In this document: piece by piece, positions 16,379 to 27,700 of the stretch
Position numbering within the stretch: the stretch's first letter is position 1
How the letters are laid out: every line of letters starts with the position of its first letter
Assembly: GCA_017303755.1 (NCBI GenBank)
Contig: JAFLBS010000001.1
Coordinates: forward strand, 806,001 to 870,000
Reading direction: 5' to 3'
DNA: 64,000 bases
DNA from: Flavobacteriales bacterium
GTDB taxonomy: Bacteria; Bacteroidota; Bacteroidia; Flavobacteriales; Flavobacteriaceae
Notes under the pieces: generated by a model
What the model was told of the DNA's origin: nothing
Databases searched by the model: none
Seen by the model: only the letters and a program-made list of their open reading frames with translations
Position numbers and translations under genes: made by a program

Positions 16379-16990
16379 ATGAAAAATATACTAAAATTAT
16401 CATTCTTGTTGGCACTTATAGTAAGTGTTTTTACAGGTTGTTCAGACGAAGAGGATTTTGAAATCGCTCCTTACAAACCACAAGTTTTTGGTGAAAGTTT
16501 CCCAGAAGCTGATATCGATTACAACGCTAATTTTGACTTTCCTGGTTGGGTAAACTTTGCTGAAACGGGAACCAAAAAATGGATTGAAAGAGACTTTAAT
16601 AATAGTGGTTACATACAGTTCAGTCCTTTTGGAAGTGGAGAAGCTTCTAATATTGGTTGGGCCATTACTCCGAAATTCAATTTGGATAGTACCGTGAATG
16701 AAGTACTCACTTTTCAATCGGCTTCCAACTTTGTAGATAATCCTGCCAATAAATTAGAAGTATTTATTTCTACTAATTTTGATGGAACTAATGTTTTAGC
16801 AGCTACTTGGATTCCTTTGGATGCCGTTGTAGCTGATGACACAACCAATGGATACATTTACATTCCGTCGGGTGAAATTGATTTATCAACTTATACTGGA
16901 AATGTAAATCTAGCTTTTAAAGTTACAGGAAATGGAACTGCTTTAGATGGATTATTCCAAGTTGATGATATAAAAGTTTATTCTAAATAA
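16379..16990 (+). CDS. Lipoprotein with a choice-of-anchor-J-like domain
   Basis: 203 residues from the ATG at 16379; a TTG two codons earlier is also in frame but unlikely. Lipobox VFTGC (Cys20) is followed by the acidic surface-export signal SDEEDFE. The rest is a jelly-roll-like domain (FPGWVNFAETGTKKW..., LTFQSASNFVD..., VNLAFKVTGNG, DGLFQVDDIKVYSK) resembling choice-of-anchor J/cleaved-adhesin modules. It starts 12 bp after the receptor stop codon, so it is cotranscribed and probably surface exposed as a partner in substrate capture. Confidence 0.75.
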   Translation: MKNILKLSFLLALIVSVFTGCSDEEDFEIAPYKPQVFGESFPEADIDYNANFDFPGWVNFAETGTKKWIERDFNNSGYIQFSPFGSGEASNIGWAITPKFNLDSTVNEVLTFQSASNFVDNPANKLEVFISTNFDGTNVLAATWIPLDAVVADDTTNGYIYIPSGEIDLSTYTGNVNLAFKVTGNGTALDGLFQVDDIKVYSK

Positions 16991-17000
16991 AAAAATAGTT

Positions 17001-18323
17001 ATGAAAAATATAAAGATAGTTTTAACATCATTAATTGCTGCAACATTGTTCAGTTGCTCGAATAGTGATTACTATACAACTCCCGATTTAAGTGGTACGT
17101 GTAATGACTTAACACCTACCAAAACTACGCAAGAAATTTTGGCTTTGACTACCAATACTCTTCAACAATTTGGTACCGCTTATGACAATGATATTATTGA
17201 AGCGTATGTTACATCAAGTGATGAAGGTGGAAACTTTTTTAAATCAGTTTCTATGGTTTCAGTTGACGGAACTCAAGGTTTCAGTGTGCCAATTGATGCA
17301 TATAATTTGTATACAAAGTTTGAACCAGGTAGAAAAGTGTTCATCAAATTAAAAGGAAGACATTATCAAATTAATGCCGATACAAAATCGAAAGAAATTG
17401 GTTCGTTATATAATAATGGAACTGACATTACATCGGATGATGAAGTAGGAAGAATATCAGGTGTAGAATACGAAAACATCATAACTCGTGGTTGTAGCAA
17501 TGTGGATGAGCAAACCTTAGTAAATAATTTTACAATTGCTCAAGCTAAAAACGACGCCAACTTAAATAAGTTAATTGAGTTTAGTAATGTTCAATTTACT
17601 GATGTTTCGTTGGGTAAAACCTATTACGATCCAACTTTGAATGATTTGGGTGGAGCTACTAATCACTTGATTACTGATGCTTCTGGAAATACAATCATTG
17701 TAAGAGTTAGCTCATTTGCTACATTTGCTGGTAATTCGGTAGATGCTGATAACGGTAAAGTAAGAGGAGTTTTGACTAAATTTGGTAGTGATTATCAGTT
17801 TATGGTACGTACTTTAAACGACATTCAATTAACTAATCCAAGAGTTTTACCTCATTTTGAAGAAACATTTACAACTAACTTTCCAAACTGGGTTAAAGCT
17901 AGTGTAACTGGAGCTCAAGTTTGGACGTTGAATTCGTCTAACGGTAATCCTGGACAATGTGCTGATATGAATGGTTTCTCTGGTGGTGCCGTTGTTAATG
18001 AAGATTGGTTGATTTCGCCAGCTATTGATTTAAGCAGTGTTCCATCGGCTATTTTAACGTTCCAATCGGCTAAAAACTTCTCAGGAAATGCAATACAAGT
18101 TTTTGTCTCAACTAACTATTCGGGTTCAGGTGCGCCATCAACTGCAACATGGACACAGTTGACTGCAACTGTACCTTCTGCTTCTGGATTTGTTTGGACC
18201 AATTCAGGAAATATAAATTTAAACTCTTACGTTGGTAACAGTAATGTTCGTATTGCCTTCAAATACACTTCTACATCGTCTGCTGCGGCTCAATGGCGCG
18301 TTGATAATGTGAAAGTACAATAA
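17001..18323 (+). CDS. DUF5689-type lipoprotein with choice-of-anchor-J-like C-terminus
   Basis: 440 residues: lipoprotein signal ending TLFSC (Cys19), a DUF5689-like beta domain (about 40-285), then a jelly-roll-like domain (about 290-440) similar to the one in the preceding gene, ending QWRVDNVKVQ. The pattern of internal similarity suggests the preceding gene is a stand-alone version of this C-terminal module. It starts 10 bp after the upstream gene and ends at a strong terminator, closing the three-gene receptor operon. Confidence 0.75.
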   Translation: MKNIKIVLTSLIAATLFSCSNSDYYTTPDLSGTCNDLTPTKTTQEILALTTNTLQQFGTAYDNDIIEAYVTSSDEGGNFFKSVSMVSVDGTQGFSVPIDAYNLYTKFEPGRKVFIKLKGRHYQINADTKSKEIGSLYNNGTDITSDDEVGRISGVEYENIITRGCSNVDEQTLVNNFTIAQAKNDANLNKLIEFSNVQFTDVSLGKTYYDPTLNDLGGATNHLITDASGNTIIVRVSSFATFAGNSVDADNGKVRGVLTKFGSDYQFMVRTLNDIQLTNPRVLPHFEETFTTNFPNWVKASVTGAQVWTLNSSNGNPGQCADMNGFSGGAVVNEDWLISPAIDLSSVPSAILTFQSAKNFSGNAIQVFVSTNYSGSGAPSTATWTQLTATVPSASGFVWTNSGNINLNSYVGNSNVRIAFKYTSTSSAAAQWRVDNVKVQ

Positions 18324-18340
18324 CAAAAAATAAGTTCTTT

Positions 18341-18369
18341 AAAAAGCCCGATTGTACGTCGGGCTTTTT
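18341..18369 (+). terminator. Terminator of the TonB-receptor operon
   Basis: AAAAAGCCCGA pairs with TCGGGCTTTTT around a 7-base loop, followed by more T. Confidence 0.9.
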
Positions 18370-18835
18370 TTGTGGTTTAAATTGTAGAATTCATAACAAT
18401 AATAATAGTAGACCATTTTCAAAAGGTCTAAGGAAAACAAGTTTGTTTTTTGAAAAGTATATATTTGAAATTATGACTCTAAAACTGGGTAAAATCAAAG
18501 CTTTTCTGACCGATTTATCACTAAGCAACTACTTATCGGAGTTTTAATTTGAAAAAACAGCGAATTAAACGTTATAATTCAGAACCAAGATGTTTCTCGA
18601 CAGTATATTATCATCAAAAATGATAAAAGTTAAAGTTCAATTATTTCACATTCAAGAATTTGTTTTTAATTGAATCCTTTCACCTTTTAAATACTTAAAA
18701 ATTGAAACCATAAAATCGTATTATGAAAACGAGATTCAAATATTTCAAACCGTAAAACATATTAAAAATAGCATTGAACACAATTCTAAGGTATTTAAAA
18801 TATACAAAACCGAATATTTTAATTCTCTTTAAACA
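18370..18835. other. Intergenic stretch without a recognisable gene
   Basis: About 465 bases of AT-rich sequence. The longest plausible frame (from 18473) is only 24 residues and shows no family features. I see no RNA gene or repeat here. It separates the receptor operon from the convergent motility-type cluster. Confidence 0.5.
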
Positions 18836-18840
18836 AAAAA

Positions 18841-18862
18841 ACCATCCTAAAATTAGGATGGT
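18841..18862 (-). terminator. Terminator of the OmpA/PorP cluster
   Basis: ACCATCCTAA and TTAGGATGGT are perfectly complementary around AA, with A5 before and T5 after, so it could work in both directions. It lies just after the stop codon of the OmpA gene. Confidence 0.8.
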
Positions 18863-18887
18863 TTTTAAATTAATAATTTATGGTCTT

Positions 18888-20756
18888 TTATTTCTTAACG
18901 ATCATGAACTCTGAACGTCTGTTTTGAGCGTGTTGTTCTTCTGTACATTCTGTGCATGGAACTTTCAACTCAGACTCACCAAATCCTTTTCCAGTAATTC
19001 TAGAAGCATCTATACCTTTAGAAATAATATACTGAACTGTTGATTTAGCTCTTCTATCAGAAAGACTTAAGTTGTACGAATCACTTCCTCTACTATCTGT
19101 ATGTGATTTAGCGAAAATAACCATTTCATTGTTGTTTTTCATTACTTGAACTAACTTATCCAATTCGAAAGCACCTTCTTGAGTGATGTTGCTTTTGTCG
19201 TATTCAAAATAAATTGGGTTTAAGATGATTTCTGTTGGTGTAACAATAACATCAATTGGTTGTAATTTAGCGTCAATTTTAGCTTCTGGTCCTTTAGATT
19301 TACCAACAGGGAATGAATTCCCTTCAAAACCATCTTTTGAAGCTTGGATAGTGTAATCTTTATCACACTCAACTTTAAAACTTACTTCACCTTTAGAATT
19401 AGAAGTTTCAGTTGAAATTACATTCTTTTTACTATCTAAGATAGAAACTTTAGCATCTGCTAAAACAGCACCTGTTTTCGCATTGGTAACGATTGTCAAT
19501 ACATCTACTGCACAAATTGGAGTAGCGCCAAAGATATCGTCGTTTCCGTTACGGTTACTTGAGAAGAATCCTCTATTTTTTTCTTTGTTAAAAGTAAATC
19601 CAAAATCGTCTTTTTCACTATTAATTGGTTTACCCATATTAGAAGCTTCTGAACCACTTGATAAATCTACTTTATAAACATCTAAACCACCTAAACCTTG
19701 TCTTCCAGCAGAAGCAAAGTAAAGCGTTTTGTTGTCATCAGCAATAAAAGGGAAACTTTCGTTACCTTCAGTATTAACTTTAGAACCAAGATTTTCTGGT
19801 GTTCCAAAACTTCCATCACCATTTACAGCGACTTTCCAAATATCAACACCACCTAAACTTCCTGGCATGTTTGAAGAAAAGTAAAGAGTTTTACCGTCTC
19901 TACTGATGCTTGGATTACTTAAAGAATAGTCTTTACTATTGAAAGGTAAAGGTTTTATGTTACTCCAAGTTTCACCCGATTTAGTAGCTGTGTATAAGTT
20001 ATTTTTACCCAACTGTAAATTATTTGCCTTATCTTTTTCAAACAATTTTTCTCTAAAACTATCACTTGAAAAATACATAGTGTTTCCATCACTAGTTATA
20101 GTAACTGGCCCGTCATGAAATTTAGAATTCAATTCAGTAATTGGAGTTGCTTCAGAGAAATTTCCTCCATCACCAAGAGTAGATTTATATACATCTAAAA
20201 ATGGCTCTTCATTCCATCCATAATTTTTTCTAGCCGTATTTCTTGCTGTTGTAAAGTACAAATCATTATTATACATTACCGCTCCAAAATCAGATTTATC
20301 ACTACTTACCTCAAGAGATTTAGCGGTATAACCTGATTCTTTACTAACTAATTTAGGAACATAATTTGGATTTTCTTTGAATGCTTTTGCGCGTTGATCG
20401 TTTGGAGCTAAAGCTGCAAATTTGCTCATTTGTTTGTTAGCTTCTTCATATTTACCATTTGCTTTCAACATTTGAGCATATCTGAAGTAGGTTTCTGCAT
20501 CTTGGTTAGTTTCAGTTGCTTTTGCATACCATGTTGCAGCTTCAGCAGTGTTGAACATGTTGTAATAAGTGTCAGCTAATTGTTTATAAACATAGCTATC
20601 TCCTTTACCATTATCAACTAATTTTTGATACTCTTTTGCAGCGTCAACATACTCATATCGACTGTACAATTTATCTGCTGTTTTTGTGTCTTTATTTTGA
20701 GCGATAAGACTTGTACTTATCAAACCAAAACTTAATGCTATATATAGATTTTTCAT
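18888..20756 (-). CDS. OmpA-family protein with TPR and PD40 repeats
   Basis: 622 residues: signal peptide (to about 19), TPR-like helices (about 20-130), WD40/PD40 beta-propeller blades (repeats such as DGNTMYFSSD, DGKTLYFSSN, DNKTLYFASAGRQGLGGLDVYKV; about 150-410). A carboxypeptidase-regulatory-like domain (about 415-500) and an OmpA peptidoglycan-binding domain (about 505-622, FEYDKSNIT ... NLSLSDRRAKSTVQYI) follow. The layout matches PorE-type proteins that link outer-membrane type IX secretion parts to peptidoglycan. It lies 18 bp after the PorP/SprF gene and downstream of a large adhesin, a standard flavobacterial set. Confidence 0.88.
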   Translation of the reverse strand: MKNLYIALSFGLISTSLIAQNKDTKTADKLYSRYEYVDAAKEYQKLVDNGKGDSYVYKQLADTYYNMFNTAEAATWYAKATETNQDAETYFRYAQMLKANGKYEEANKQMSKFAALAPNDQRAKAFKENPNYVPKLVSKESGYTAKSLEVSSDKSDFGAVMYNNDLYFTTARNTARKNYGWNEEPFLDVYKSTLGDGGNFSEATPITELNSKFHDGPVTITSDGNTMYFSSDSFREKLFEKDKANNLQLGKNNLYTATKSGETWSNIKPLPFNSKDYSLSNPSISRDGKTLYFSSNMPGSLGGVDIWKVAVNGDGSFGTPENLGSKVNTEGNESFPFIADDNKTLYFASAGRQGLGGLDVYKVDLSSGSEASNMGKPINSEKDDFGFTFNKEKNRGFFSSNRNGNDDIFGATPICAVDVLTIVTNAKTGAVLADAKVSILDSKKNVISTETSNSKGEVSFKVECDKDYTIQASKDGFEGNSFPVGKSKGPEAKIDAKLQPIDVIVTPTEIILNPIYFEYDKSNITQEGAFELDKLVQVMKNNNEMVIFAKSHTDSRGSDSYNLSLSDRRAKSTVQYIISKGIDASRITGKGFGESELKVPCTECTEEQHAQNRRSEFMIVKK

Positions 20757-20774
20757 GTTTTACTATCTTTTATG

Positions 20775-21692
20775 TTAGAAATATCTTGGAGATTGTGATA
20801 CTTTTTTCGGGAAATTCAAATCAAATAACAACATAAACTCGTGAGAAGCTGGTGTTACAACATTTAAATCAGACACAATGTGGTCGTAAGCATACCCTAA
20901 TCTTAAATTAGGTGTAATAGCATAATTAACCATTGCTCCAAATGAATCTTCAAATCTATAGGTAGCTCCAATTTCGAATTTTTGATAAAATAAAAAGTTG
21001 GTTGATACATCAAAAGATGTTGGAGCATTAAAAGCAGATTTAACCATTGCAAAAGGTTTGAATTTTACATTGTTGTTAATATCGAAAACATATCCTCCAG
21101 TTAAAAAGTAGTGCAATGACTCAGTACCAAACTTTCTTCCATTAAAATCAAGGTGAGTTGATTTTAACATATTCGGAACAGATAACGAAACATAATATTT
21201 GTTTGTGTAATAGAATACACCTGTTCCAATGTTTAGAAAAGTATTATTAGTATTTGAAGCAAAAGCATCATCTCCTGCATCTGGAACATTATTGAAAACC
21301 TCATCCAATAATCCTACTTTGTGAAAGGTAGCACCTGCTTTAAGACCTAAAGCCAATCTATGTTCTCCACCCATGTTTAGTGTATAAGAGAAGTCCCCAT
21401 AAATATTGGTTTCTTCAACAGGTCCGATTTGATCATTAATAGCTGATAATCCAAGACCTACGTTTTTACCAACTGGGCTGTGAGCAAAGAAAGTTCCAGT
21501 TGATGGAGCGTCTTCAATTTCAACCCATTGCTTTCTGTAAAGTAAACCTCCTGAAAGATTCTCTTTAGATCCTGCATAAGCTGGATTAATAACACTTAGA
21601 TTATACATGTATTGAGTATAATGCGGATCTTGCTGAGCGCTTACATCAATGAAAGCTAATGCAAACATGGTTAAGAAATATAATTTTTTCAT
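20775..21692 (-). CDS. PorP/SprF-family type IX secretion membrane protein
   Basis: 305 residues from the ATG at 21692; a start six codons earlier is possible but places extra residues before the signal peptide. The N-terminus QQDPHYTQYMYNLSVINPAYAG is the typical opening of PorP/SprF proteins. A beta-barrel follows, ending SHEFMLLFDLNFPKK. In Flavobacterium johnsoniae SprF is needed for secretion of the adjacent SprB adhesin, and type B C-terminal domains tend to pair with a cognate neighbouring SprF-like protein. Here the 2037-residue adhesin directly upstream, 35 bp away, is the likely client. Confidence 0.9.
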   Translation of the reverse strand: MKKLYFLTMFALAFIDVSAQQDPHYTQYMYNLSVINPAYAGSKENLSGGLLYRKQWVEIEDAPSTGTFFAHSPVGKNVGLGLSAINDQIGPVEETNIYGDFSYTLNMGGEHRLALGLKAGATFHKVGLLDEVFNNVPDAGDDAFASNTNNTFLNIGTGVFYYTNKYYVSLSVPNMLKSTHLDFNGRKFGTESLHYFLTGGYVFDINNNVKFKPFAMVKSAFNAPTSFDVSTNFLFYQKFEIGATYRFEDSFGAMVNYAITPNLRLGYAYDHIVSDLNVVTPASHEFMLLFDLNFPKKVSQSPRYF

Positions 21693-21727
21693 TTTTTTGT
21701 AATTTATCATTGTTAGATTGTATTTGA

Positions 21728-24700
21728 TTAGTTAGCGTTTCTATTGATGTATACCCAACCTGATTTTGTCTCAGCATTACTTCTTTCGATAACATAATAA
21801 TATGTTCCATCTGGAAGTTCATTACCATTATCAGACTGACCTTTCCATTCATTAACATAATTCCCTTTAGAATAAACTATAGTTCCATAACGATTGTAGA
21901 TATTCAATTGAGTTACATTAAATCCTATTAAATTGAAGGTGTCATTGTCACCATCACCATTTGGTGAAATCCCTTTTGGAATAATACATAATACATCTAC
22001 TGCTTGGTAGAAAGACTCTGTAGAACATTCTCCATCACCATTTGGCACCGAAATCACACATGAATAAGACCCTGAACCTGAAATTACTTGGGTTGCATCT
22101 GTTCCTAAAGGTGTTGAACCATTATACCATTGATACTCTGCATTATCAGGAATAGTTCCAGTAGCGACAAATAAAGTAAATACAGGACCAATACAATCTC
22201 CATCTAATGTAAACACTGGACTTTGAGAAATTGTAACTTCAAAATTGGTCTGAGCATCACATCCTGTTAAAGTGCTTTGTGCATACACATAGATTGTTTG
22301 ACTAGATGTTACAGCCGATCCTACAGCTAACTGAGTTCCACCACCGTTAGGTTGTGTAAAATAATTTCCAACAGATAACGCTGGTAAAGTATAACTATCA
22401 CAAGCTGTAACAGAACTAATAGGAGTAACAACAGGTCTTGGGACAATTGTTACTGTAAATGAACTTTCATCAGTACAGTTAGGAGTCGTTCCTGTTTGTG
22501 CATAAATGTAAATAGTTTGAGATGAAGTTATAGTTGAACCTGCTGTTAATAGAGTTCCTGTTCCACCAGAACCGGTATAATAACTGTTATTAGCATTCAA
22601 CGCAGGTAAAGTATAATTATCACAAGCTGTAACATTTGATAGTGTTTGAGCAACTATAGAGTTTATAGTTATTGTAAAGCTATTCTCAGCGGTACAATTT
22701 GGACTTGAACCACTTTGAGCATAAACATATACTGTTTGTGAAGTCGTAATTACAGTTCCAGCAGCCAATTGAGTTCCTGTTCCGCCTGTTTGAGTGTAAT
22801 AGTCACCTACTGTTAATACTGGTAAAGTATAGCTATCACAGGCCACAACGTCGGTTGGAGCATCAGGTGTTGGAGTGTTGTAAATTGTAACTACAAAGTC
22901 ATTTTCAGCAGTACAATTTGGTACAGTACCTGATTGAGCAAACACATAAATTGTTTGTGTACTTGTAATTACTGTTCCAACTGGTAATAATGTTCCAGTT
23001 CCATTTGGTCCAGTATAATATTCATTCCCGCTTGATAATGCTGGTAAAGTATAACTATCACAAGCAAATACATCATTTGGATTATCAGCAACAGTTGAAT
23101 TGATGGTTACAGTAAATGAATCTTCATCTGTACAATTACCATCTACTGCATAAACATATATCAATTGTGTCGAAGTAACTACATCTCCAGCAGCCAATTG
23201 AGTTCCAGTTCCGCCTGTTCCTGTAAAATAATTACCGATAGAAAGAGCTGGCAAAGTATAGTTGTCACAATATGCCGCTGTTGGCGGTGGAGTCACGTCT
23301 AATGTGCCTAAAGAAACTGTGAAACTTGATTCTGTGAAACAAGCTGGATTTGTTCCTTGAGCATAAATATAAATAGTTTGTGATGATGAAATAGCATCTC
23401 CAGCATTCAATTGTGTTCCCGTTCCTCCTGTTCCTGTAAAATAATTTCCAACTGTAAGTGTTGGTAATATATAATTAGAACATTGTGCTATATTTGGTAA
23501 AACATCTACTTGAGGCGTTGGTTCAATTGTTACTGTAAACATTCTTTCATCAGTACAGATTCCGTTATTAGCAAAAACATATACTGTTTGGGATGTAGTT
23601 AATACATCTCCAGCATTTAACTGTGTTCCTGCTCCACCTGTTTCAGTGAAATAGTTTCCTACTGTCAATTGAGGTAAAGTATAATTATTACAAACTGTAA
23701 CGTTAGGTTGGAAAGCAACCGTTGGTCTTTGCAAAATTTCAACTTGAGTAGTTGTGTTAAATGCTGCACAACCTCCAATAGCTGGAACTGTATACGTTAC
23801 AGTGTAAATACCTGCGGTACTAATTCCAGGAATAATGGATCCGTTTATCGGGCTGATAAATAAACCACTTGGTGTAGCAGAATAAGTTCCTCCTGTAGTT
23901 CCTGTTACTGTAACATCAATAGGAGTATTGATATTGTTACAATAAGTAGTTGCTGGATAAGCAACAGTAGCATTTGCAGGAGCAGTAATGATAACTGTTC
24001 TAGTTGTAACAATTGATGGAATGTTGGTACAAACACCACCTGTACTAGTTTGTGTAGTGCTGGTAACAATATAAGTTCCTGGTGTACTTGCAGATAAATC
24101 AATTGTACCTGTAACACTATCAATAGATAATCCTGTAGGTGTAGCTGTATAAGTTCCTGCAGAAGCTCCAGGAGCTAAAACTGGCGTTGGGTCAGTTCCG
24201 TCTTGACAATAGCTTGTTAATGGATAATTAAAGGTGTTTATTGGGAAACACTCTGTTGTTCCTCCACCTGTATTGGTTTGAGTAAATGTTACAAATCCTG
24301 GTTGATTAGAGAAGTTAGTTATCATTACTACATATACTTCACACAATTGTGCGTTTGGTATACACATGATTTCTGTTGGTGCTGCAGAGTAACTACAAGC
24401 GTGTAATGTTGGTCCACATCCTTGAGCTGGAGTCAAAGCAGGTAATATTCCTGGTAATGGATTAGCAGGAACTCCTGTACAAGCTGTAGATAAATCTGTA
24501 AATGGTCCCCAAGCAACATAATCAACGTCTCTTGGTGTACCACCATTATCAACTTGAGAAATCAAATAGCTTAATGGTCCTGCTTGATTTACTTGTAAAA
24601 AGAAGAAAGCAGGGTTTGGAGATGTAAATAAACATCCTATTTGACCCAAACTCGGGATATTAGTTGAATTTTGATAAGTTACTGTTTGACCAGTACAGAA

Positions 24701-27700
24701 AGCCGGTGCTTCAGTACAAGGTAAAGTTCCAATACATAGGTCGAATGTAGCAAACTGTGGAAGAGTAGAATTTGAATAAACTCTTACATAATAAACTGTT
24801 CCCGGGATTAAATTTGCTCCCGAATTACAACCAACTTCTGTTAATGTACCACAATCAGTTCCTGTGAATATTGCATACTCTAAGTCAGTATTTGCAGGTG
24901 TAAGATTATTAAATGATATAATATGAGTAATCGATGTGGCGGTAAAACTAAACCAAACATCATCATTAGCTGCACCTGGACACGTTGTTGGAGGTAACGA
25001 ACCTGTTGCTCCAATCAGTGTTCCTGAAGTAGTTTGTACACAATTTAAATTCTGATTTACAATTGCAGGAGTTGCTCCTTCACAACTGTCATTAAGCGGT
25101 AACGATCCAAATGTGAATGGAGACGACCAATCACTAATATCATTAGCATCACAAATTCCTCTTACATAAAAAGTATAGGCTGTTCCTGGTGTTAATCCAG
25201 TTACTAAATAAGGATTAGCAGTTGTTGGAATACCTGGTGTTCCAGCAGTTGGAGGTGCAGAACCAAAAGGAACTACAATTATTTCCCATGCTGTTGCAGA
25301 ACCCACTTCTGTCCATCCTAATAATGCAGAAGAAGTTGTTACACTTGTGGCAGTTAATTGAACTGGTTTTGGACATGTTGGCGCTGGTGAACAAGTCACG
25401 TTAGCAACCCAACCTGGTCTGTTTACCGAACCATCACTTCTGAATCTAAAAGTCAAACATCCATTTGGACCAGGAATTGAAGAAACAAATGGGCCAGGAA
25501 TTTCAGTTCCCCAAAAAGAACCTGGAACACCTCCTGGAACAAATCCAGCACCGTTCGCACTAGCAATTTGTGGCGCAGCAATTGAGTTCCCATCAAAAAC
25601 ATATAATCCATCCCAGTTAGTTTCAGTATCAAATTGTGTAAAAGTTACAGTAACTAAATCGTTAGGTCCTGTTGGGCAAATTGTAACTGTATAATCCGAA
25701 CCATTAGCATAATTTGCATTGGCTCCTGCTGGATCTGTAAAAATTCCCCCACATGCTGGCGGAGTTGGCTGAGTTGTAATGTTTACTCCTGCCGACCATA
25801 AACTAGAGTCTGTATCTGAACAAACCGCTCTTACATATAATGTATAACACGTATCGGCATTTAAAGTAGTAAACGTATATGGGTTATTCGTAGTAGCAAT
25901 CCATCCTGGAGTAGTAGCATCTGGTGCTGGTGAACCACATGGTAAGGCTAAAACATTAAAAGTAGTTGCAGTACTGTTATTAGTCCATGCTAAAGTAGCA
26001 TTCGTTGAAGTAACAGCAGATGTAAGCAAGGCAGTTGGTCTAGGACAAGTAGGCGCTGGGCCACAAATAACATTCGCAATCCATCCTGCACCAGTAACAC
26101 TTCCATCAGATGTAAACACAAAAGTTAAACATCCTCCTGGCGCTGATGAAGTAATATCATTAGGAATGGCATTTCCAGTAAAATTCCCGATTTGTGGGAA
26201 TGAAGCGTCTGGTCCATCGTATACTCTTAAAAAGTCAAAGTTATTTTCTAGTTGAAATGCTGTGAAAGAAACAGTAACTAAATCGGTTCCAGAAGGACAG
26301 ATAGTTGTAGTTACGTTTGCTCCATTAGCATAGTTAGCATTGGATCCTCCTGGATCTGTAAAAGTTCCACCACATGCTGGAGGAGTTGGCTGAGTTGTAA
26401 TATTTACACCTACAGACCATAAACTGATATCTGTATCCGAACATGCTGCTCTTACATATAATGTATAACAAGTATCCGGATTCAAAGTAGTAAAGGTATA
26501 CGGATTATTTGTAGTAGAAATCCATCCTGTAGTTGAAGCGTCTGGCGCTGGTGAACCACATGGTAAAGCTAAAACATTAAAAGTAGTCGCTGAACTGTTA
26601 TTTGTCCATGCTAAAGTAGCATTGGTAGAAGTTACTGCTGACGTTACTAATGCTGTTGGTTTAGGACAAGTTGGTGCTGGTGCACAAGTTACATTGGCAA
26701 TCCAACCAGCAGCAGTAACACTTCCGTCTGATGTGAACACAAAAGTTAAACATTGTCCAGGAGCAGCAGAAGTGATCTCTGGTGGAATTGCGTTTCCAGC
26801 AAAAGTTCCTAATACCGGACCGCCCGTTCCAGTTCCTGCGTATACTGTTAAATCATCACAACATGCTTCTGTTGCAAATGATGTAAAAGTAACTGTAACC
26901 AAATCTGTTAAGTTATCTGGACAAATTGTAGTTGTCTCATTTAAATTATTAGCATAATTTCCTGTTGGTCCTCCTGGATCAACAAAGTTACCACCACAAA
27001 CTGGAGGCAAAGTAGAAGTTGTATAACAAAATGGTCCTACCCAAGCACTTGAAGATACCGAACAAATTGCTCTTACATAAAAACAATAATTTGTATTTGG
27101 AGACAATCCTGTTTGTTGAAAACTATTTGTAGAAGAAGTTCCGGTTGCAACACCAGCTGGAGTTGCCGTACCTAAAAGATGTTCGATTTCAAAAGTTGTT
27201 CCAACACCAGACCAAGATAAAGTTGAAGAAGTTGACAATGGTGCAGAACCTAAACCTGTTGGATCTAAACACTTTTCATTCATTTGAACATTATCCAATA
27301 GCCATCTATCACCATTTAATCCCGACCCTGTTTGTGTATTTTTCATTACAAAAGCAATGTACACGTTTAGCCCTTCATAAGCAATTGGCACATTAATTAC
27401 CTTCTCTTCATACACGTTAAAAACTGCAGACAACTGATCTTCATTGTACTCTTGAAGCAAAATATAACCATTTGGGTCATTTTGAGCACCAGCCGTAACA
27501 GGTTTGATTTTTACTTGATAGAGAGTTCCTGCATTACCCGCCGTAAAAGTTCTAGAAAAAAAGCGAATCTCTGAATTAGGTTGAACAAAAACAGAAGGTG
27601 TTGCCAAATGCTCCTCTGTAGTTACTCCAGCTCCAATATTTTGTCTATTCATATAAGCCGCTAAAGCTCCTTGGTATGAATTTACGTTAGTTGACCAGTC

